From: Cinclus cinclus
Lineage: Eukaryota > Chordata > Aves > Passeriformes > Cinclidae
Length of the DNA: 64,000 bases
Assembly: GCF_963662255.1 (NCBI RefSeq)
Contig: NC_085047.1
Span: 90,826,259 to 90,890,258 of the forward strand
Reading direction: 5' to 3'
The translations under genes and the position numbers were made by a program. Position 1 is the stretch's first letter. Each line of letters opens with the position of its first letter. Below the pieces are notes generated by a model. The model did not search any database. It was not told the DNA's origin and was given only the letters and a program-made list of their open reading frames with translations. Positions 63,101 to 64,000 of this stretch are shown here, in pieces.

Positions 63101-63818
63101 GGAGGCAGAAATAGGTTAAGATAGTCTTGTCTCAGAGACAGCTGTATCAATGCTTCACAGTCCTGCTTCATTACACTCTAAAATGTGCCTCACCAGTCTG
63201 GCCATGTTATTGTTACAGTCCTTAATACTTGATACAAGAATCAATGACTGTTCTTCACACCTTATGAATATGTAAGCTTAAAATTTTTGTAATCCTTTTT
63301 TATTTAAATTGGTAAGGCTAATGATTTATTTTTTTCTCTAGTTGTGTCTGCTCTGAATAAGGCATGGTGTGTGAACTGTTTTGCTTGTTCGACTTGCAAC
63401 ACTAAGTTAACCCTCAAGTAAGTTTATGGATAAGTGTGATGTCTTCAACACATATCAGTGGTTCTTTTCAAAGTGTAGATGTTGCTATAGTGTAGCTGTT
63501 ACTGTATGAAAAACATGTAAACAGCATTGAGGAAATAAGTGCCGCTTTCTTCCTCTTGCTCCACTTAATACTTTCCATCTTTTTCAGCTGTCTCTTCAGG
63601 TCTTCCTTCAGTTAGTCTTTGTAACTCTTCTCCTTTTCCATTCTTTATTTTTTCTTGTTTAACTCTAAAGGGATAAGTTTGTTGAAATTGATCTAAAACC
63701 TGTCTGCAAGCACTGTTACGAGAAAATGCCAGATGAATTTAAGCGACGACTTGCCAAACGGGAACGTGAAGCAAAGGATAAAGAGAAGCAGAAAAAGAAA
63801 AAGCCAATCTGTTTGTAA
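33095..63818 (+). CDS. LIMS1: LIMS1 (PINCH-1), spliced gene with alternative first exons and five LIM domains
   Basis: Gene-level entry; exons are listed separately. The joined exons encode a LIM-only adaptor. In the family it binds the ankyrin repeats of integrin-linked kinase through LIM1, and Nck2 and RSU1 through the last LIM domains, at focal adhesions. Numbering from the MANAL start gives zinc-ligand sets C10/C13/H32/C35/C38/C41/C59/D62 (LIM1), C71/C74/H91/C94/C97/C100/C118/C121 (LIM2), C135/C138/H155/H158/C161/C164/C181/C184 (LIM3), C193/C196/H213/H216/C219/C222/C240/H243 (LIM4) and C252/C255/C272/C275/C278/C281/C300/C303 (LIM5). F42, R56, H61, D62 and L66, which I recall as ILK contacts, are all present. 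MANAL rather than the LIMS2-type start, and close identity to remembered human PINCH-1 throughout, favour LIMS1 over LIMS2. Predicted lengths are 336, 372 and 398 residues depending on first exon. All introns are GT-AG and no frameshift or internal stop is seen. Confidence 0.96.
33865..33887. repeat. Poly-C tract
   Basis: Twenty-three bases, all C except one A at 33878. Fourth poly-C run on the + strand of this window. Confidence 0.92.
34489..34583. repeat. A-rich low-complexity patch
   Basis: Mixture of AAAAC, AAC and CACACA units with almost no G. The minus-strand open frame with [17 protein letters not shown] is produced by it. Confidence 0.85.
35721..35806. repeat. Imperfect tandem duplication, about 43 bases x 2
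   Basis: Two adjacent copies of 44 and 42 bases, each opening 'aaattctgcctt' and closing 'ggaatatcagtgtcattt', with a few differences in the pyrimidine-rich middle. Confidence 0.92.
41401..41730 (-). mobile_element. CR1 LINE 3' fragment, minus strand
   Basis: Reads 'agaatcatagagtcatttaggttg', 'caagtccaaccaataacccagcactgcc', 'ccacttccctggtcagc' and 'ttcttcttgtcctgtcac', the reversed order of a CR1 3' region. It is the longest minus-strand copy here (about 330 bases) and is well diverged. Ends are approximate. Confidence 0.88.
41731..45194 (+). other. Intronic stretch with one GC-enriched patch at 43.02-43.30 kb
   Basis: No confirmed exon. The patch at 43020-43300 has clearly more CpG than its flanks. 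It includes an open frame starting at ATG 43094 ([12 protein letters not shown]...) that reaches a possible donor (GTAAGA at 43240). I recognise no family in it, and joining it to the common exon would need checking by transcript data. Confidence 0.45.
45195..45455 (+). mobile_element. CR1 LINE 3' end, plus strand
   Basis: Contains 'gaggaaatggcctcaagttg', 'ccaggggaggtttagattgg', 'tggaacagactgcccaggg', 'gtcaccatccctggagct' and the tail 'gattctatgattctctg', all in CR1 sense order. A 5'-truncated copy of about 260 bases. Confidence 0.93.
45456..46579 (+). promoter_or_regulatory. Region upstream of the second LIMS1 first exon; promoter or acceptor not resolved
   Basis: Ordinary base composition and no CpG island, unlike the 33-kb promoter. 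A TATATA sequence lies at 46549-46554, only about 26 bases before the ATG. A good acceptor-like sequence (tttctttgcag) ends at 46535. The exon could therefore start at a nearby TATA-type promoter or be spliced from an upstream non-coding exon. An in-frame TAG at 46544-46546 means the coding part cannot extend further upstream. Confidence 0.4.
46580..46761 (+). CDS. LIMS1: LIMS1 alternative first coding exon (MDYQ form)
   Basis: Sixty full codons from ATG 46580: [19 protein letters not shown], later [17 protein letters not shown] and DFYAR, then TT before donor GTAAGT at 46762. TT plus the common exon's C makes TTC (Phe), followed by Asn and the MANAL Met, giving ...FYARFNMANAL and a 398-residue protein. 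I recall human LIMS1/LIMS3-type N-termini with PENEE...[29 protein letters not shown], which matches in order and in the join, so the exon is well supported. The start has a strong context (A at -3, G at +4), and the in-frame stop at 46544 excludes upstream starts. RRHS fits a basophilic-kinase site; whether it is used is not shown. The first part is acidic and the second part basic and likely helical. Confidence 0.93.
46762..49017 (+). other. LIMS1 intron between the MDYQ exon and the common exon
   Basis: Bounded by GTAAGT and by a long pyrimidine tract (about 48981-49009) ending in gacag. Holds a short GA dinucleotide tract (about 47552-47571) and a G-rich patch near 48915. No other exon was recognised. 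Confidence 0.85.
49018..49177 (+). CDS. LIMS1: LIMS1 common exon: MANAL start and most of LIM1
   Basis: Acceptor gacag at 49017; the exon opens CAAC ATG. The ATG at 49022 has a strong context (A at -3, G at +4) and starts the short form, while the CAAC lets either upstream coding exon read through as SN or FN. It encodes 52 residues, [17 protein letters not shown] through FPEGLFYE, with zinc ligands C10, C13, H32, C35, C38 and C41 of LIM1, the ILK-binding domain in this family. Ends in phase 0 at donor GTAAGT. The residues NAI at 7-9 differ from the SAT I recall in human PINCH-1. The conserved remainder makes LIMS1 the clear assignment. Confidence 0.97.
51066..51462 (+). mobile_element. CR1 LINE 3' end, plus strand
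   Basis: Sense-order CR1 blocks: 'ggctgagggagctgagcctgttcag', 'gagagggggcctcatcaatg', 'aggaagttccacctcatcatgg', 'gttgcccaaagaggttgtg' and 'gaggttggaccagatgacc', ending 'tttgtaattctgtgag'. At about 400 bases it is the longest CR1 copy in the window. It is 5'-truncated with no coding capacity. Confidence 0.94.
53752..53813 (+). mobile_element. Short CR1 3' tail, plus strand
   Basis: 'ttaatatttggacttaattatcttaagggtctttctcaatgtaaattatgattctatga' follows the CR1 terminal pattern (TTAATGGTTGGACTTGATGATC..., then ATGATTCTATGA) with scattered changes. Only the last 60 or so bases survive. Confidence 0.75.
54367..54433 (+). CDS. LIMS1: LIMS1 exon: end of LIM1, start of LIM2
   Basis: Acceptor tttgcag at 54366; encodes [22 protein letters not shown] (22 codons, residues 53-74) plus one base, then donor GTAAGT. 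It supplies C59 and D62, the last zinc ligands of LIM1, and C71 and C74, the first of LIM2. It also holds R56, H61, D62 and L66, which I recall as ILK-contact positions. Identical to the human protein as I remember it. Confidence 0.96.
54434..56481 (+). other. LIMS1 intron within LIM2
   Basis: About 2 kb bounded by GTAAGT and tttcttacag. Nothing else was recognised; the open frames at 55160-55438 (minus) and 55442-55756 (plus) resemble no family I know. Confidence 0.85.
56482..56602 (+). CDS. LIMS1: LIMS1 exon: most of LIM2
   Basis: Enters in phase 1 (G from the previous exon + GT = Gly75) and encodes [19 protein letters not shown], then [20 protein letters not shown] to residue 114, ending with AG of Arg115 before donor GTAAAT. 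Zinc ligands are H91, C94, C97 and C100. Compared with the human sequence I remember (CFRCDLCQEV), it reads [10 protein letters not shown]: Arg96 is Cys, next to ligand C97, and Glu102 is Lys. The reading is unambiguous in the DNA (TGC TTC TGC TGT). Confidence 0.96.
56603..57473 (+). other. LIMS1 intron between LIM2 and LIM3 exons
   Basis: 871 bases, GTAAAT to atttcag. No other feature was recognised. Confidence 0.85.
57474..57623 (+). CDS. LIMS1: LIMS1 exon: end of LIM2 and first two-thirds of LIM3
   Basis: Completes Arg115, then [20 protein letters not shown] and onward through [19 protein letters not shown] and [10 protein letters not shown], ending GG (phase 2). Ligands C118 and C121 close LIM2; C135, C138, H155, H158, C161 and C164 belong to LIM3. 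Thr120 replaces the Pro I recall in human. The donor is GG followed by GTAACC, weaker than the others at position +5; if the intron were retained, the frame would meet TAA at once (GGG TAA), truncating the protein inside LIM3. Confidence 0.96.
57624..58801 (+). other. LIMS1 intron within LIM3
   Basis: About 1.2 kb ending cttctgaacag. No other feature was recognised; the two short + strand frames at its 5' end are read-through noise. Confidence 0.85.
58802..58952 (+). CDS. LIMS1: LIMS1 exon: end of LIM3 and first half of LIM4
   Basis: Completes Gly165, then [19 protein letters not shown] and [19 protein letters not shown] to KQWHVE (residue 215), phase 0, donor GTAAAC. Supplies C181 and C184 of LIM3 and C193, C196 and H213 of LIM4, the domain that binds the Nck2 SH3 domain in the family. 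Identical to the human sequence as I recall it. Confidence 0.96.
58953..59732 (+). other. LIMS1 intron within LIM4
   Basis: 780 bases, GTAAAC to tttgtag. AT-rich; nothing else was recognised. Confidence 0.85.
59733..59825 (+). CDS. LIMS1: LIMS1 exon: second half of LIM4
   Basis: Exactly 31 codons, phase 0 at both ends: [20 protein letters not shown] and [11 protein letters not shown] (residues 216-246). Ligands H216, C219, C222, C240 and H243. Because both ends are phase 0 and the length is a multiple of three, skipping it would keep frame but destroy LIM4. Donor GTAAGG. Confidence 0.96.
59826..61237 (+). other. LIMS1 intron between LIM4 and LIM5
   Basis: About 1.4 kb ending ctcttcag. The 109-residue frame at 60202-60531 has no recognisable family features. 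No repeat was recognised. Confidence 0.8.
61238..61286 (+). CDS. LIMS1: LIMS1 exon: start of LIM5
   Basis: Short 49-base exon, 16 codons [16 protein letters not shown] (residues 247-262) plus the G of Val263; donor GTAAGC. Supplies C252 and C255 of LIM5. Identical to the human sequence as I remember it. Far too short to stand out without the family pattern. Confidence 0.96.
61287..63341 (+). other. LIMS1 intron within LIM5, with overlapping hairpins near 61.45 kb
   Basis: About 2 kb ending tttttctctag. Two overlapping inverted repeats (61440-61459 and 61453-61475) share one arm. No exon or known transposon was recognised. Confidence 0.8.
63342..63417 (+). CDS. LIMS1: LIMS1 exon: middle of LIM5
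   Basis: TT completes Val263, then [18 protein letters not shown] and NTKLTL, ending AA before donor GTAAGT. Ligands C272, C275, C278 and C281; Cys272 takes the position that is His in most LIM domains, which is normal for PINCH LIM5. This is the exon after which alternative last exons could be chosen, because the next coding part differs from the mammalian main form. Confidence 0.96.
63671..63818 (+). CDS. LIMS1: LIMS1 last coding exon in the window: end of LIM5 and basic tail
   Basis: Acceptor actctaaag at 63670; G completes Lys288, then [18 protein letters not shown] and [17 protein letters not shown], ending [10 protein letters not shown] with stop TAA at 63816-63818. C300 and C303 finish LIM5. 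The 30-residue tail is highly charged with a terminal KKKK cluster, resembling a nuclear-localisation or basic helix segment. The human 325-residue form I remember has NKFVEFDMKPVCKKCYEK followed by FPLELKKRLKKL and a shorter end, so this may be one of two alternative last exons. The final ICL is not a prenylation box because Cys is second from last. Confidence 0.93.
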
Positions 63819-64000
63819 ACTTCTTTTCCTTCTCACCACCACCTCTGCTCCTTTCTTCTTTGGTTAGTCCTAAGGATGCTTCTTTTTGCACTTTTGCATG
63901 AACTTATGGCAGTCAAAGCCAACACATCTTTCACGCAACTGCAACTTGAAATACTAACTTGTTATTCCATTATCTTTTGTTTGGTCTACAATTAGGTTTG
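63819..64000 (+). other. LIMS1: Start of LIMS1 3' untranslated region or further intron
   Basis: Pyrimidine-rich sequence after the stop codon with no AATAAA-type polyadenylation signal before the window ends. Whether it is all 3' UTR, or the transcript can also bypass this exon and use a further one, cannot be seen. Confidence 0.6.

Noticed and set aside
63807..63818. C-terminal CaaX prenylation box at PICL
   Set aside because: A CaaX box needs Cys fourth from the end; here it is second from the end.
1..64000. CRISPR arrays, tRNA/rRNA genes, intact retroviruses or other novel systems
   Set aside because: No regularly spaced direct repeats, cloverleaf-like sequences, LTR pairs or viral gene motifs were recognised on either strand.

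Overview
This is vertebrate nuclear DNA, almost certainly from a bird. It is intron-rich and mostly non-coding. It carries several degraded CR1 LINE 3' ends of the sauropsid type, with the recognisable core that reads 'GGTTGGAAGGGACCT' on one strand and the 'ATTCTATGATTCT' tail on the other. It has no bacterial-style gene packing. Nearly all long open frames are chance or repeat frames. The only gene I can support is LIMS1 (PINCH-1) on the + strand.

Layout. Positions 1 to about 22 kb are non-coding with simple repeats, one minus-strand CR1, and a (ATGGGACGGG)n minisatellite at 7.1 kb. A strong CpG island lies at 22.44-22.76 kb, next to a minus-strand CR1 and followed by a 21-base poly-C run. 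It looks like a promoter, but I see no coding exon in it. From 22.9 to 32.6 kb there is only non-coding DNA and one CR1 fragment. A second GC-rich, CpG-rich promoter-like block at 32.68-33.01 kb leads directly into a short first coding exon (33095-33198) beginning [14 protein letters not shown] second alternative first coding exon lies at 46580-46761 and begins [17 protein letters not shown]. Both end in phase 2 at consensus donors and join in frame to the common exon at 49018, which itself carries the ATG of the short MANAL form.

From 49018 to 63818 nine shared exons encode five LIM domains. Every junction can be read directly, and the phases add up without a break to 336 residues from the MANAL start, 372 from the 33-kb exon and 398 from the 46.6-kb exon. 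The last visible exon encodes the end of LIM5 and a long basic tail ending KKKKPICL. This differs from the tail I remember for the main mammalian 325-residue PINCH-1, so a further alternative last exon may lie past the window end. The window closes 182 bases after the stop codon.

How the parts work together. PINCH-1 is the LIM-only adaptor of the ILK-PINCH-parvin complex at integrin adhesions. The layout shows one protein core served by at least two, probably three, promoters that change only the N-terminus. No operon, CRISPR array, tRNA or rRNA was recognised. I found no sign of a novel gene system; the most interesting content is the alternative-end structure of LIMS1 and some local repeat structures.
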